A stretch of 64,000 nt of DNA from Paramoeba atlantica (taxonomy: Eukaryota > Discosea), in the NCBI GenBank assembly GCA_977017575.1, contig CDRNVI010000014.1:310001-374000 (forward strand), given 5' to 3'. Position 1 is the first letter of the stretch. Every line of letters starts with the position of its first letter. The notes beneath the pieces were generated by a model that made no database searches, had not been told where the DNA came from, and was given only the letters and a program-made list of their open reading frames with translations. Below are positions 31,270 to 40,810 of this stretch, piece after piece. A program made the translations under genes and the position numbers.

Positions 31270-31950
31270 CGCCGCCACCTTCCCAAGTAGCGTTAAGCGC
31301 GTCCCTTTCTCCGCTTGACGAGGAGAATGCTCTTCAGAGAAAGAGAAAAAGCAACTGCGGGAACGACCCACTCTCTTGTGGAAGCCTCCGTCGACAACAG
31401 CAATTAATGTAGCGATTAATAAGTACGAGCGATGCGAATCTCGGCATTGAGTCCTCGGGAAAATTGTGCCTCGAGTGGGCTCGGAAAAACGTCAACAGGC
31501 ATCCGGAATGATGGGCATTGCATTACCTATGACTTCCTCCGCTTGTGACGGCGTGTGACGCTATCCTTTCGGTGCTTTCTTAGAAATATAGTGCCCGTCA
31601 AGCTCGCATTGAAACGGATGTTGTAGCGACACAAATGTTTCTTCGTCGAAACGAGAACTTGCTACCGTATCGTACAAGTCATGCAAAACAAAGTGGCGAA
31701 GCGTGGATCTGACACGGAACACTCCATATGTCGGTGTGCTAGCTGCTTCGTTAAAAAGCGGGGGTTGTTGTTAAACGGGGCTTCGCAAATTGCTTCCCAC
31801 TAACGACGTTCGTGCTTCATGTAGTTTGTGCAAAAACTACGAGTAGCGGGTTCGAACCCCCTTACAACGCGCACGTTAATGGGTGGGATAGGCAAATGGA
31901 CGAATCCCTTCGGATATCGTGGACCCAAGCTTATTAGCTAATCCCTGTGT
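31270..31950. other. No gene seen
   Basis: No coding frame of recognisable type. A T-arm-like gcgggttcgaaccccc at about 31,847 hints at a decayed tRNA or SINE, but no full cloverleaf was found. Confidence 0.45.
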
Positions 31951-31961
31951 AGTCGGACGAA

Positions 31962-32045
31962 AAGTACTTCAGTGGGAATCGAACCCAGCCCTCTCAGATG
32001 TAGAGTCACTGGACCTGACGAGATGGCTAATCAGACCCTCTGGCA
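31962..32045 (-). other. tRNA-like sequence (pseudo-tRNA or SINE head)
   Basis: On the minus strand a TTAGCCATCTCGTCAGGT A-box-like block is followed about 30 bases later by a GGGTTCGATTCCC B-box/T-arm. A paired acceptor stem and a clean anticodon stem could not be built, so a functional tRNA is unlikely. Confidence 0.4.
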
Positions 32046-32794
32046 AAAGTGAAAATCAACAGTATCCCTTTCATCGGCCATACCCCCCCTTTTTCGGGAT
32101 TTTATCACCCGCCTCGATTCACCCCCACCCGGCCACCATAAAGACGAAGAGGCAGAGGTTGTAAACAACCCCCGTAATAATATCAACAAGTCGTGCACCC
32201 CAAGGTGGGGGGGAGTGGAAAATACTCTACCACTTCCCTGCGCTCGATTTTGAAATGCAAAAAAATCAAAAAAAATCGACGTATGCCTCTCCCCCCTGGA
32301 CCCCACATTTCTTTTATTTTATTTTCAATTTTGGGCTACCGGAGCCCCCTTATATATTTTTTCTTTTATTGAGGGAGATACGGTATCTAACTCGCTTACT
32401 AAGGTAATTCCGCGATCCCAAAATGGGCATAAAACGAGCACAAAAACGATTTTTTCAAAATTTTAAAAACAGAGGTATGGCTCATCAATCAATCTATATA
32501 ATACTCCAAAAATGAAAAAAATCGAGTACGGTTAGCAGTTTTTAGAACTCTTTTACCAAAAACGCGACTCGGAATGCGGCTCAGAGACGGACATTTCAAA
32601 TCCAAAAAAACGCTAAGATGCTTGATTATGTTCTCAAAATTGACAGACTACAGCTGTTTCAAAGCTTGGGGAATATTTTTGAGCTCCTGAACTAACTTCC
32701 AGAACTATCCTTTTTTTTGAAACGCATTTCACTCGCCGAAGAGATAACAAATGAACGAAAAAAAAGGTATGATTTTCTCGGCATTGAAAACGTG

Positions 32795-33006
32795 GCCAGC
32801 TGACCACCCCCTAGCACAATGGTGAGCTGGCCACCACCTGGAAAAAAGGCCAGTTGACTACCAAAAAATGCAGTTTGCATTTCGTATAAGTAAGATGAAT
32901 GGCGACGCCCAAAAATAGTCGCAATCTCGCCAACTCCTGCATGAAAGGACATGCTGACCACTTTTTCAGAGGGTGGCCAGGTGGCCACTTTTCCGGGGGG
33001 TGGTCC
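32795..33006. repeat. ggtggccag word cluster, left part
   Basis: Variants of ggccac..ttttt and gtggccag recur about every 25-30 bp (gtggccagctgacca, gagctggccacca, gggtggccaggtggcc). The cluster continues at 33,396 after an inserted SINE. Confidence 0.75.
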
Positions 33007-33017
33007 AATCCAAAAAA

Positions 33018-33395
33018 ATCCGAATCATTCCGGATTGCTCCGGACGGTCGCTGGCAAGCCAGACCCTTCACACACAGATTTGGAAATTCCGAGGCCGACG
33101 TCCTCTACCAGTTTCCGCTTGACCAAGACGGCACCAACGTGCTGTTACCAACACGTTGCGTCCACGAATTGTACGTCAACACGGCTCACCCAAGAGGTGT
33201 AAGCCGGGTAAGGGAGCCGGTCCCCTGAGGGGAGGGTCCGGGACGGTCCTCCGAGTACTCGGCCTAGTCGGTTATCAGCCCAGCCTTTTAGAGTGAGGCC
33301 GCCGGGAATATTGCGATGAGCGGGTTTGAACTCGCCGTCTGAGCACCATGTTCTTCAAACTTTGAGTTCTTGCCACTCCGCCACCTCCGCTTCGG
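33018..33395 (-). mobile_element. tRNA-derived SINE, copy 1
   Basis: Read on the minus strand it starts GCGGAGG TGGCGGAGTGGCA, an exact A box, and has GAGTTCAAACCC as B box about 60 bases on, as in long-arm Leu/Ser tRNAs. A ~290-bp unrelated body and a T-rich end (33,018) follow. Copy 2 is at 45,690-46,067 with about 90% identity. The element is inserted in the ggtggccag cluster, and (t/c)cggggggtgg flanks both ends as a likely target duplication. Confidence 0.85.
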
Positions 33396-33785
33396 GGGGT
33401 GGCCAGCTGGCCACTTTTTCGGGGGGTGGTCAACTGGCCATTTTTCCTTAGGGTAGCCAGCTGGCCACTTTTTCATAGGGTGGCCAGGTGGTCACTGTTT
33501 CAGAGGGTAGCCAGGTGGACACATTTTCAGGGGTTGGCCAGGAGGCCACTTTTTCAGAGGGTGGCAAGGTCGCCACTTTTTCTTAGGGTGGCCAAGTGAC
33601 CAGTTTGTCAGAGGGTGGCCAGGTGGACACTTTTTCAAGGGGTGGCCAGGTGGCCACCTTTTCAGGGAGTGGTCAGCTGGCCACTGTTTCGTAGGGTGGC
33701 AAGGTCGCCACTTTTTCAGAGGGTGGCCAGGCGGCCACTTTTTCAGAGGGTGGTCAGCTGGCCAATTTTTCAGGGGGTGGCCAGC
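33396..33785. repeat. ggtggccaggtggccacttttt cluster, right part (about 14 units)
   Basis: Units of about 24-30 bp read gggtggccaggtggcc followed by actttttcag, with variation in the second half. The array runs directly into the 3' end of the ORF at 33,770. No interspersed unique spacers are seen. Confidence 0.88.
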
Positions 33786-34285
33786 TGACGCCAGTTTGCA
33801 CAACAACGCGAGCGTTTTCCGGAAACAGAACGCCAAAGACTTTCCACAAAGTCAGTAACTTCGCTTGAACGCCGCGGAGCAAACAAAGGGTTTTGTTCAA
33901 GGAACGACCCAAGATCTTGACCTGCCTCTTCCACAAAGTAGATCGCGCGCGATCGAACATCTTGCAAAAGATGTCCACGGCGATCAATGATGTGGAGAAG
34001 TGCACGCTCTAGGAGCTTTGGCGTGACTTCGATTCCACACACAGTACGTCCTCCGTGCAAAAAAGAATCCATAGTTCGTTGTACACGATCCAAGATTTCT
34101 TCGATCTTAGCACCGAGCTCCTCCTCAGTGATTGTAAGCGCAGGAGGTGTGAACACAGACACTCGTTTCGTATAATTTCTCTTTGTTGAAGCCAGTACAG
34201 CCTTGTAGATGGATTCTTCTGTTTCACTCACCGAGGGACTCGCGATTCTTTGCATGAGCGCTTCGTTGCTCTCTATTTGGGACAT
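33770..34285 (-). CDS. Hypothetical protein, 3' end replaced by repeat sequence
   Basis: The 171-residue frame is acidic and helical in its first 150 residues (for example EEELGAKIEEILDRVQRTMD) and has no recognised domain. The last ~10 residues (ANWRQLATP) are encoded by the ggtggccag repeat cluster, so the natural C-terminus has probably been lost. It is on the host-gene strand. Function is unknown. Confidence 0.5.
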   Translation of the reverse strand: MSQIESNEALMQRIASPSVSETEESIYKAVLASTKRNYTKRVSVFTPPALTITEEELGAKIEEILDRVQRTMDSFLHGGRTVCGIEVTPKLLERALLHIIDRRGHLLQDVRSRAIYFVEEAGQDLGSFLEQNPLFAPRRSSEVTDFVESLWRSVSGKRSRCCANWRQLATP

Positions 34286-34489
34286 AATGCGTTTGAAAAA
34301 ATTATGATAATTTAAGAAAATCAGAAAGATAAATAAGTTGAATCCAGTAGTTCGAAAAAAAGCATTCGCAACACATTACACATGCATTATTACACTTCCA
34401 CTCATACCGTAAACGCCTTGAAAGAATAAAAAATCAAGTATTTATTCTGCAAGCTACTATCCACCGAGGCCTCGGAGGGTCAAATGTAA

Positions 34490-34568
34490 ACCGCGGTTTC
34501 GCGCGGTTTCGGCATGGTTTCGCGCGGCTTCGGCACGGTTTCGCACGGCACCACCCGCAGCCCCTCAT
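34490..34568. repeat. Header-type repeat, inverted
   Basis: Iterations of cggtttcgcg(cg)/cggcatggtttcg end in ccacccgcagcccctca, the reverse complement of the header at 7,289 and 40,202. Confidence 0.7.
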
Positions 34569-34649
34569 ATGTTCTTTCGACAGATTTATAATTATTTATG
34601 AAAGGGATAGTACACATAAAATATAAGGTTGGATAATTCGTAATTCCAA

Positions 34650-34726
34650 CAGTAATACAGTATACACAATTTTATTCCAACAGTATACACAATTTTATTA
34701 TTCCAACAGTATACACAATTCAAATT
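34650..34726. repeat. Tandem repeat ttccaacagtatacacaatt
   Basis: Three to four copies of a 20-27-bp AT-rich unit stand in tandem. Confidence 0.85.
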
Positions 34727-34969
34727 GCTAACGCAAAGCTTACATGAAAACTTTCTACAGCTTTTCATATTTTTACTTCGTTCTGGCTTTTTTCTTCTTT
34801 GCTACTTTTCGTATTTTTTTCGTATTTTTAACAATCTCGCACGAATTTGTTACCGTAGCACTCATGCAGCATTTAAGCATTGCACTAAAATCGAAAAAGG
34901 CTAGGGTGTTGTTCTTCTGCTTACTGTGAGTCCCACTTTAATGCGCCCATATTTTCAGAGTTTGCGCAT

Positions 34970-35075
34970 GATACCCATTTGTAAATGGGGGTACATTAAG
35001 AGGGGTGCATAATAAAGGGGGTGCATAATAAAGGGGGTGCATAATAAAGAGGGTGCATAATAAAGGGGAGAGAAA
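34970..35075. repeat. Word cluster gggggtgcataataaag
   Basis: Four tandem copies of a 17-18-bp unit, with G tracts, are preceded by related cactttaatgcgccc and ggggtacattaagag. They look like the end of an otherwise unrecognised TIR element. Confidence 0.8.
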
Positions 35076-35484
35076 CAGATGAACGATGAAAAGTTCAGAG
35101 TAACAATATTCATGTCACAATTTCGACATCGCTCCGATTTGTTCAACATCTTCTTGCTGTTGGCACTCCTGAGTAAAAACGACAGAAAACTCCGGCCTCC
35201 ACAAGCTGGACGTTCCCTCTCTGGATCACCCTTATGATCATCAATAAGTGGGAAAGGCATCCGTTTTTGTGTGGGGGAAGCTTAAGGTCTCTGGACTCGG
35301 TACCTCATAGGTTGTGAATGCGAGTGGGTAAAAGTCCATCCCCCTGACCGCCGCCATCTCTTCATGAGAGCGCCGTTTGATGGCCTCCGCCTAGAGTGTG
35401 GGATGGCCCCGTTGCCATAGGATGAGGCCAGTGGGTCCCTCCAAGGCCAACCTCCGGCGTTGCTGGAAAGAACTGTGTGGGCTC

Positions 35485-35727
35485 TCACTGTGTGGAAAGA
35501 ACTGTAAAGGCTCTGTGGGCCCCGGCGTCATACAGGATGCGTCTCAGTTTCTTAGCTGAAGGGCCTTGGGGAGGCCTAGGAGTGCGTTTTTTTGCCTTTG
35601 CCTTCCGCCTTGCACTCGAAGGGGGTGGTTCATAGGAAATCCGCTGTGAAAAAAGGTTTGTGAAGAGCGTTTTTCCCAAGGATTTCATCCCCTTAACAAC
35701 TTTTACGGCCTTATTCAATTTTTTCAT
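35485..35727 (-). CDS. Small basic hypothetical protein
   Basis: Eighty residues, strongly basic (KKLNKAVKVVKGMK at the start, then RRKAKAKKRTPRPP), without signal peptide or membrane segment. It could be a nucleic-acid-binding or ribosomal-type peptide, or part of a longer gene continuing past 35,485. It is on the same strand as other host genes. Evidence is composition only. Confidence 0.35.
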   Translation of the reverse strand: MKKLNKAVKVVKGMKSLGKTLFTNLFSQRISYEPPPSSARRKAKAKKRTPRPPQGPSAKKLRRILYDAGAHRAFTVLSTQ

Positions 35728-35894
35728 AGCTGTTATAATAATTATAATAATAATAATAATTAATAATAACTATTATTAGAGCTCTTGAATTATCAAGAAT
35801 TATTACAACCTAAGAAGACAGCGGCAGGGAGTGGTAGGAGTGGGTGATGGAACGTGCGGGATGTAGGGCGTGGGGTGGGTGGGATGCGTGATCA

Positions 35895-36115
35895 AGAGGT
35901 GTGTGTGTGGGTGCCATCGTACGCCATCCGTACAAAGGGGGTTCCTTCCGAAGCTAGCAGGGTGCACTGAACACACAGCCACTATTAGCCACTGCATTCG
36001 CTACGCCAAACATCACCACAAATCTCACTGCATGATACAATACGATTTGAATAATGATTTTAGATCCGTACCACATGAGATAATTTTCGTTACGTTCGCA
36101 AGCTTTACGAAAACA
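35895..36115 (+). pseudogene. LINE reverse-transcriptase fragment
   Basis: The translation contains QRGFLPKLAGCTEHT and MIQYDLNNDFRSVPHEIIF, matching QKGFLPRMNGTLEHT and QIDLRNAFGSLSHDIIF of the intact LINE at 24.1 kb at the same spacing. Only this segment of the RT survives. It belongs to a diverged relative of that LINE. Confidence 0.75.
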
Positions 36116-36175
36116 CATCAATAGCGCTAAAACTAGCAGATGGACTCAGTGACAGCATCGATGTCAATGTCGGGG

Positions 36176-36450
36176 TTCTTTAACCCCTTCCTGCAGTGGG
36201 CTCCTGGTGCTCCGCCCTCCGGCCTTCCCCTTCACTCATCGCTCCAAACTGAGCATGGAAAACGCAAGGGGAACGCATCCGGCTCTGCATCCGCATACCT
36301 CGGCAAGGGCATCCCCACTATGGGATGACAGGCGGAGACATACACCTCGTTTTATCTTACACACTTTACACATAGCCAAAATCCTGGATTGGCGGGATAC
36401 CACACAATCTATCACTCCATCAAGACCTCATGGTCCATACTTTTCGGGAT
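36176..36450. repeat. Dispersed repeat shared with 10.1 kb
   Basis: The first ~45 bases (ttaaccccttcctgcagtgg onward) are an inverted copy of 10,095-10,140. The rest is unrecognised. It may be LINE-derived, since it adjoins the RT fragment. Confidence 0.5.
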
Positions 36451-37148
36451 TAGGCTGCACTTTAATTATTATTAATAATTCCTTAATAATAATTATTATT
36501 AGAAGAAAAAATTATTAATGATTTTACAGCTATGAATTTTTTCATCCAATTTTGGAAACTAATAGCCCATTGGAGAGCTCTCGAAGGATTGAATGTCTTT
36601 GGCCTATTCGGAACGCTCGAATTGAAAGATTTAATCCAATGCGAAAAACATATTGTGCTTTTCATATAAAAATATGGCAGTTTTTCATTTTTTCTCCATT
36701 TTATGCCTCAAAAGCGAGTTAGGGTAGGACTTGCCGTGGTGTTTTCCACCTTTTGCTACGTACTCTGCGAGAGCTCTCGAATGCGGTATTACTGTACCCC
36801 CCCGTTTATAATAGCCGCGATTTGGCCCAAATGAACCTATAAAGGGGGGGGCGATGGAAGATTAAAAGTTGGCACCGAAATCGCCCTACATTTTGTAGCG
36901 AGGATCAAGGAATTATTCAATCGCTAAGTGGTCCCCGGCACTCTGCCAAAGTAGAATGTCTAGTACCACCCCGCGCCATACCTCGCAGAACTATGTGAAA
37001 ATTAAACCACAATCCGGGTTATTATACCTAGGGACACCTATTGTACCTCCTAGGTATAATAAGTGTCCCTAGGGTCCTTATTATACCTCCCCCCCCCTAC
37101 CGCTGATCAAACATCGAATACGTATATAATTGAACATACATTTAATAC

Positions 37149-38441
37149 ATGTGCTACGAGGATACCCTCCATAATATTTCTGGCAACCGAGAAACAGAAA
37201 CAAGCGATACCAATGAATCCGATACCACGAACGAAGAGTTCGGCGATGGAGGGAATGAATCACCCGACAACGAAAATGACCTTGATCTCGAAGAAGTAGA
37301 TTTCTCTAATATATTTCAAGAGGAAGAGGAAAATTCAGAAATTTTGTCTGGCGTCGAAAGGGCCAATCTTCTTGAATCCTATGCACGGTTAAAAAATTGT
37401 CAAAACAAAAATGCTTCCGTCGCGGGAAAATCACCAGCAGGGAAGCAAAGACGTACGGACATATCAATGAAGGACAAGCGAACTGCCATGCGCTTGCTAG
37501 GTTCACTACAAGGCGAGACAGAGTGGTTTTCCAAACTACAGCGAGAGTTGTACCTTACTACACGAGGTCGAGTCTTTTTATCCGGTCGCTCGCAACTACA
37601 AAGCTGGAAACGTCAAACAGAGAATTCATCCCGTGGCGACGGATGTCGTAAAAGATTAAGAGGGGAAAACGTTGGAGAAGACGATGTTGGATCTGAGCTT
37701 TATAGATGGTTCTCTAGTCTTCGAGCGCAAAACCTCCGCGTTTCAGTTGCCACTACAAAGCTCAAAGCTCGAACACTGAAAGGCGAATCTGTAACCAGAA
37801 AATGGTTTTCAAAGTGGAAGAAACGACACAGTATTGTATTGCGGTCTGTTCAAAGACGAACCACCAAAACACACGAACAGATCGTAGCTTGTATTCAAGG
37901 GTTTCATCAGTTTCTATACTCTATTCGTCTATCTCGGTGCATTGCCATAATCATCAACTTTGATGAAATACCCTTTTCATTTAGCGGAAGCATGAACTCC
38001 AATTCAACGCTCTCCGAACGCGGAACCACGAACGTCATGGTTTCGGAGGACCCCAATTGGGATAGGCGTTGCTGTTCTTTCATCGCCTCAGTTGCGGTCA
38101 TCAAACGAGGAGCTGGGTATTCTCCTTTGCCAATACGTTGTACTGTTCTTCTGCGACGTTCTGCGAAAAAACCTTGGACTGTGAGCAACCCGTTCGGATG
38201 GCAAGTCCTCGAGAGTCCAACGGGTGTCGTTACTGGATCTCTGATGGCCAAGCACGTGATACCTTTCATGAAGAGTCAAATTGCTCCACTTTTGTCTAAT
38301 GATGAAGTATGCTTGAGTATATTTGATAGCGCCAGAGGACATTTGACCGATCTTGCGAAAAATAGAATGGGTGAATTTATGTTATTGGGGGTCATACCCG
38401 GTGGCATGACACAATTTCTCCAGGCCATTGATGTAAGCTAG
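37149..38441 (+). CDS. pogo-like DDE transposase (frameshifted near its end)
   Basis: The 430-residue frame has an acidic N-terminus and a helix-turn-helix/CENP-B-like middle (about 200-245, KGESVTRKWFSKWKKRHS). The DDE_1 catalytic core has NFDE (about 280), SIFDSARGH (about 397) and the third acid in MTQFLQAID, 34 residues after the second. The stop after AIDVS appears to be caused by a small frameshift near 38,434. The next frame continues RFRHEYSVNHYQPWLQQGH and runs to a stop at 38,763, as pogo-type transposases do. It is otherwise open, so decay is recent. Confidence 0.88.
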   Translation: MCYEDTLHNISGNRETETSDTNESDTTNEEFGDGGNESPDNENDLDLEEVDFSNIFQEEEENSEILSGVERANLLESYARLKNCQNKNASVAGKSPAGKQRRTDISMKDKRTAMRLLGSLQGETEWFSKLQRELYLTTRGRVFLSGRSQLQSWKRQTENSSRGDGCRKRLRGENVGEDDVGSELYRWFSSLRAQNLRVSVATTKLKARTLKGESVTRKWFSKWKKRHSIVLRSVQRRTTKTHEQIVACIQGFHQFLYSIRLSRCIAIIINFDEIPFSFSGSMNSNSTLSERGTTNVMVSEDPNWDRRCCSFIASVAVIKRGAGYSPLPIRCTVLLRRSAKKPWTVSNPFGWQVLESPTGVVTGSLMAKHVIPFMKSQIAPLLSNDEVCLSIFDSARGHLTDLAKNRMGEFMLLGVIPGGMTQFLQAIDVS

Positions 38442-38804
38442 ATTTCGTCATGAGTACTCCGTAAATCATTATCAACCCTGGTTACAACAGGGGCACAGAA
38501 AGATCGCATCAAAGGCAGGTGCAGAACTTATGTTGCGTTGGATGGGTGAAGCCCACCAAGAAACCCTACATGAAATTGATATTGTCAAGAATTTTAACCA
38601 GTTGGGGTATAGCAACCACGAAAACATTCATATTCGTGGCATTTCATATTCTTTCACCCCCGAAGCTACAGAAAACGAAGTTACCCCCGCGCCTCACCCC
38701 ACTCAAGCACGTTTTCGAAGTACAATTCATGATTATTTTTCACAGGCACAAGAGGAAAACTAGCCAATGTATCATGCGAGTTTGTGGGCAATGTAAAGAC
38801 GTAC

Positions 38805-38821
38805 GCGCCGCGAAGCGGCGC
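38805..38821 (+). other. GC mini-hairpin plus T run (module copy 3)
   Basis: GCGCCGCGAAGCGGCGC is followed by gaaa and eight T residues, 42 bp after the transposase stop. In this copy the hairpin lies where transcript 3' end formation would be expected. Confidence 0.8.
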
Positions 38822-39396
38822 GAAATTTTTTTTACCCTTTTTCGCAAAGAAAAGTTATTATACCTAGGGACACTTATTATACCTAGGGACACTTATTATA
38901 CCTCCTAGGTATAATAACCCGGACGGTGGTTTAATATCAAAATCTTTAAGACGGTGCAAGAAAATTTAAAAAATCTTCCTCGGTTTGCCAAAAAAAAAGA
39001 ACTTATGAGGGTGGGGGGGGTCGAGGATACTATAAACAGGGCGGGGTACAGTATTTTCCGAAATTAAAAAGTTTTTACAAATTATAGACCCCAGAATACA
39101 GAAGTTGACATCCCTGTATACGTACGATCGAATGTGATACGTAAGGATTCCTTTCAATGTCTACTCGTCTTCGAGGGAGGAGCCATGTATCAACTCTCAG
39201 AATTTGGTGCATGCTCTAGAAATTGCGGCCATGCCCAACCTGAAACACGCTGAACTCAAGATGTAGCTAAGGATTCATTTATCGTAAAGTCGTAGCACTT
39301 TCAGATAGTGAGGTGAGCTCTCCCATTGTACAGATCCAGAAAGTAAGTTCTATCGATACTAATTGATGTCTTGGGACTGTGTGACCAGTCAATGGA

Positions 39397-39830
39397 CCTT
39401 CTGCAAGTCCGCCTTTTTAGAAGTTTCTGTGGGTAACACTGGGTAGCACAGGTTGCACTGGGTAAATTATTTTCAAAAAATATTCATTTAATCTACCGGT
39501 GACACACTTTTTAACGTACTGTGACCCCCCCCTTTATACTTCGCTGGTCAGCCCCCCCTTTATACTTCGTTTTTTGTATGGCCCCCCCGAAGGGGGGACG
39601 ATTTTTTTTAAATTTTCGTAATTTTTCTAAAGTTTTAAGAAAAAAACAAGAACGTTCTAAGCCTTTCCTTCTAGAAATGGAAGGTGATATAAAAGGAAAA
39701 TTGCTTTATGACCTTGCAAAAGCCTTCTGTGGGTACCACTGGGTAGCACAGGTTGCACTGGGTAACACAGCGTACACACACTGGGTAACTGCAGAATCTC
39801 CACTAGTGCCCTTGCCTCGCATGAACGAAA
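39397..39830. repeat. Copies of the ttacccagtg repeat and a C-tract element end
   Basis: A short copy (39,397-39,465) and a long copy (39,709-39,806) of the 8,142 repeat flank an element end starting ctgtgaccccccccttta at 39,522. There the word ctttatacttcg occurs twice next to C tracts. The other end of that element was not found. Confidence 0.65.
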
Positions 39831-39837
39831 GGTTGAT

Positions 39838-40125
39838 TCACTTTATTTCGTTTTGATTATTGCACGTGACGCCTGTCCACTTGCATGCGGATGCTTCAGT
39901 GAACCAGGGTTCGGGCGGCTCCCTAACCCCTCGGAAAAAACGTGCCATATCGTATTCTTGAGGTAAGCTGTGACCACGCATCTTAGCTGTGGCTATGATG
40001 GAGTATCTGACATGGAAAAATATAATATTAATAAGACGAGCTAAAAAGTGTATATGGAGCAAGCGTAACACCCTTAGACTTCCATTTGAAACCGCACGAA
40101 AGGCGTGCTCAATCACCACTCTCAA
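39838..40125 (-). pseudogene. Leucine-rich-repeat protein N-terminal fragment
   Basis: The frame ends in ASACKWTGVTCNNQNEIK, the LRR N-cap motif CxWxGVxC also present in the LRR gene at 44.7 kb (MPACKWSGIRC). The repeats themselves are missing because sequence at 39,838 and below is transposon-derived. It is a truncated paralogue on the host strand. Confidence 0.65.
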
Positions 40126-40201
40126 CTCCTCACGTGTATACTATATTGTACACTATATTGCTAATCTCCCCAAATTAAAATATTTTCAACTACGTACTAG
40201 G

Positions 40202-40252
40202 CTAGTGAGGGGCTGCGGGTGGAACCTCGCCTCCCGCAGCCCCTTTAGAAGG
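40202..40252. repeat. Header-type repeat
   Basis: GTGAGGGGCTGCGGGTGG is followed by aacctcgcc and an inverted ccgcagccccttt, so the header folds back on itself. Confidence 0.65.
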
Positions 40253-40810
40253 GGCTCAGTGTGCATCATATCGTACTAGTCTAATACAACGGTAACGGAT
40301 CATCCTATTCACAACGGCTTCTTTTGAAATTTTGAAATTGGAGGTTATAATAAAAATAGTAAAAATTCGATACCTACGTGACGTACCCTGGCATCTGCGT
40401 TGCTGATTTCCATCGAGCAAACACGGCGTAACCTTACAAAGCCTCCTTTTCGCGCGTTGGTATTCCCCTGCCACGGACAGGTACCGCACTATACACAGCG
40501 TTTCGTTCTTTAAATCAACCACTAGGGCTCTACACATCACCCCTCCTATCTACAAGCACACCTACCCACGGGGCCGCGTCTTACCCTCTCACCCCACCTA
40601 CCCTCTCCGTTCCCTTATCCTGAATGCTACGCTCTCCACGAATGACTCACTTCTTACATTTATTCACAAGTGCGGGAGGAGACACACCCTGCCCCTCCTA
40701 TACCTTCCAAAAAAAAAACCCTTAACCTTGTTCCCAGCTCCCCCTCCCCCCTTCCCTCAACCTTCATCCGTATGTACCTCAGCTACCCGCACCCCCACCC
40801 CCTACCCCCC
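40253..40810. other. Downstream region of COX15, no gene
   Basis: No gene is seen. From 40,560 on it becomes C-rich and pyrimidine-rich on the plus strand, forming the probable 3' UTR of COX15 and the intergenic space. Confidence 0.5.

Larger units (their letters stand above)
37005..38931 (+). mobile_element. pogo-like DNA transposon
   Basis: Inverted ends aaccac..tccgggttatta and taataacccgga..gtggtt are flanked by TA (37,003-37,004; 38,932-38,933). Next to each end the word ttatacctaggga.cact is iterated in both orientations. It contains one transposase gene and, after its stop, the GC mini-hairpin with a T run. Confidence 0.9.
36792..39051. mobile_element. Family A MITE split by a pogo-like transposon
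   Basis: Outer ends ctgtaccccccc and gcggggtacag are flanked by TA (36,790-36,791; 39,052-39,053). The sequences 36,792-37,004 and 38,934-39,051 together match, in reverse orientation, the uninterrupted 329-bp MITE at 9,088-9,416. The transposon 37,005-38,931 sits between them. Confidence 0.88.

Noticed and set aside
31962-32045. Functional tRNA gene
   Set aside because: A-box and B-box-like blocks are present, but acceptor and anticodon stems do not pair.
38805-38830. Bacterial origin suggested by terminator-like hairpins
   Set aside because: The hairpins belong to eukaryotic transposons. Topoisomerase II, COX15, UBX and RNR R2 genes are of eukaryotic type.
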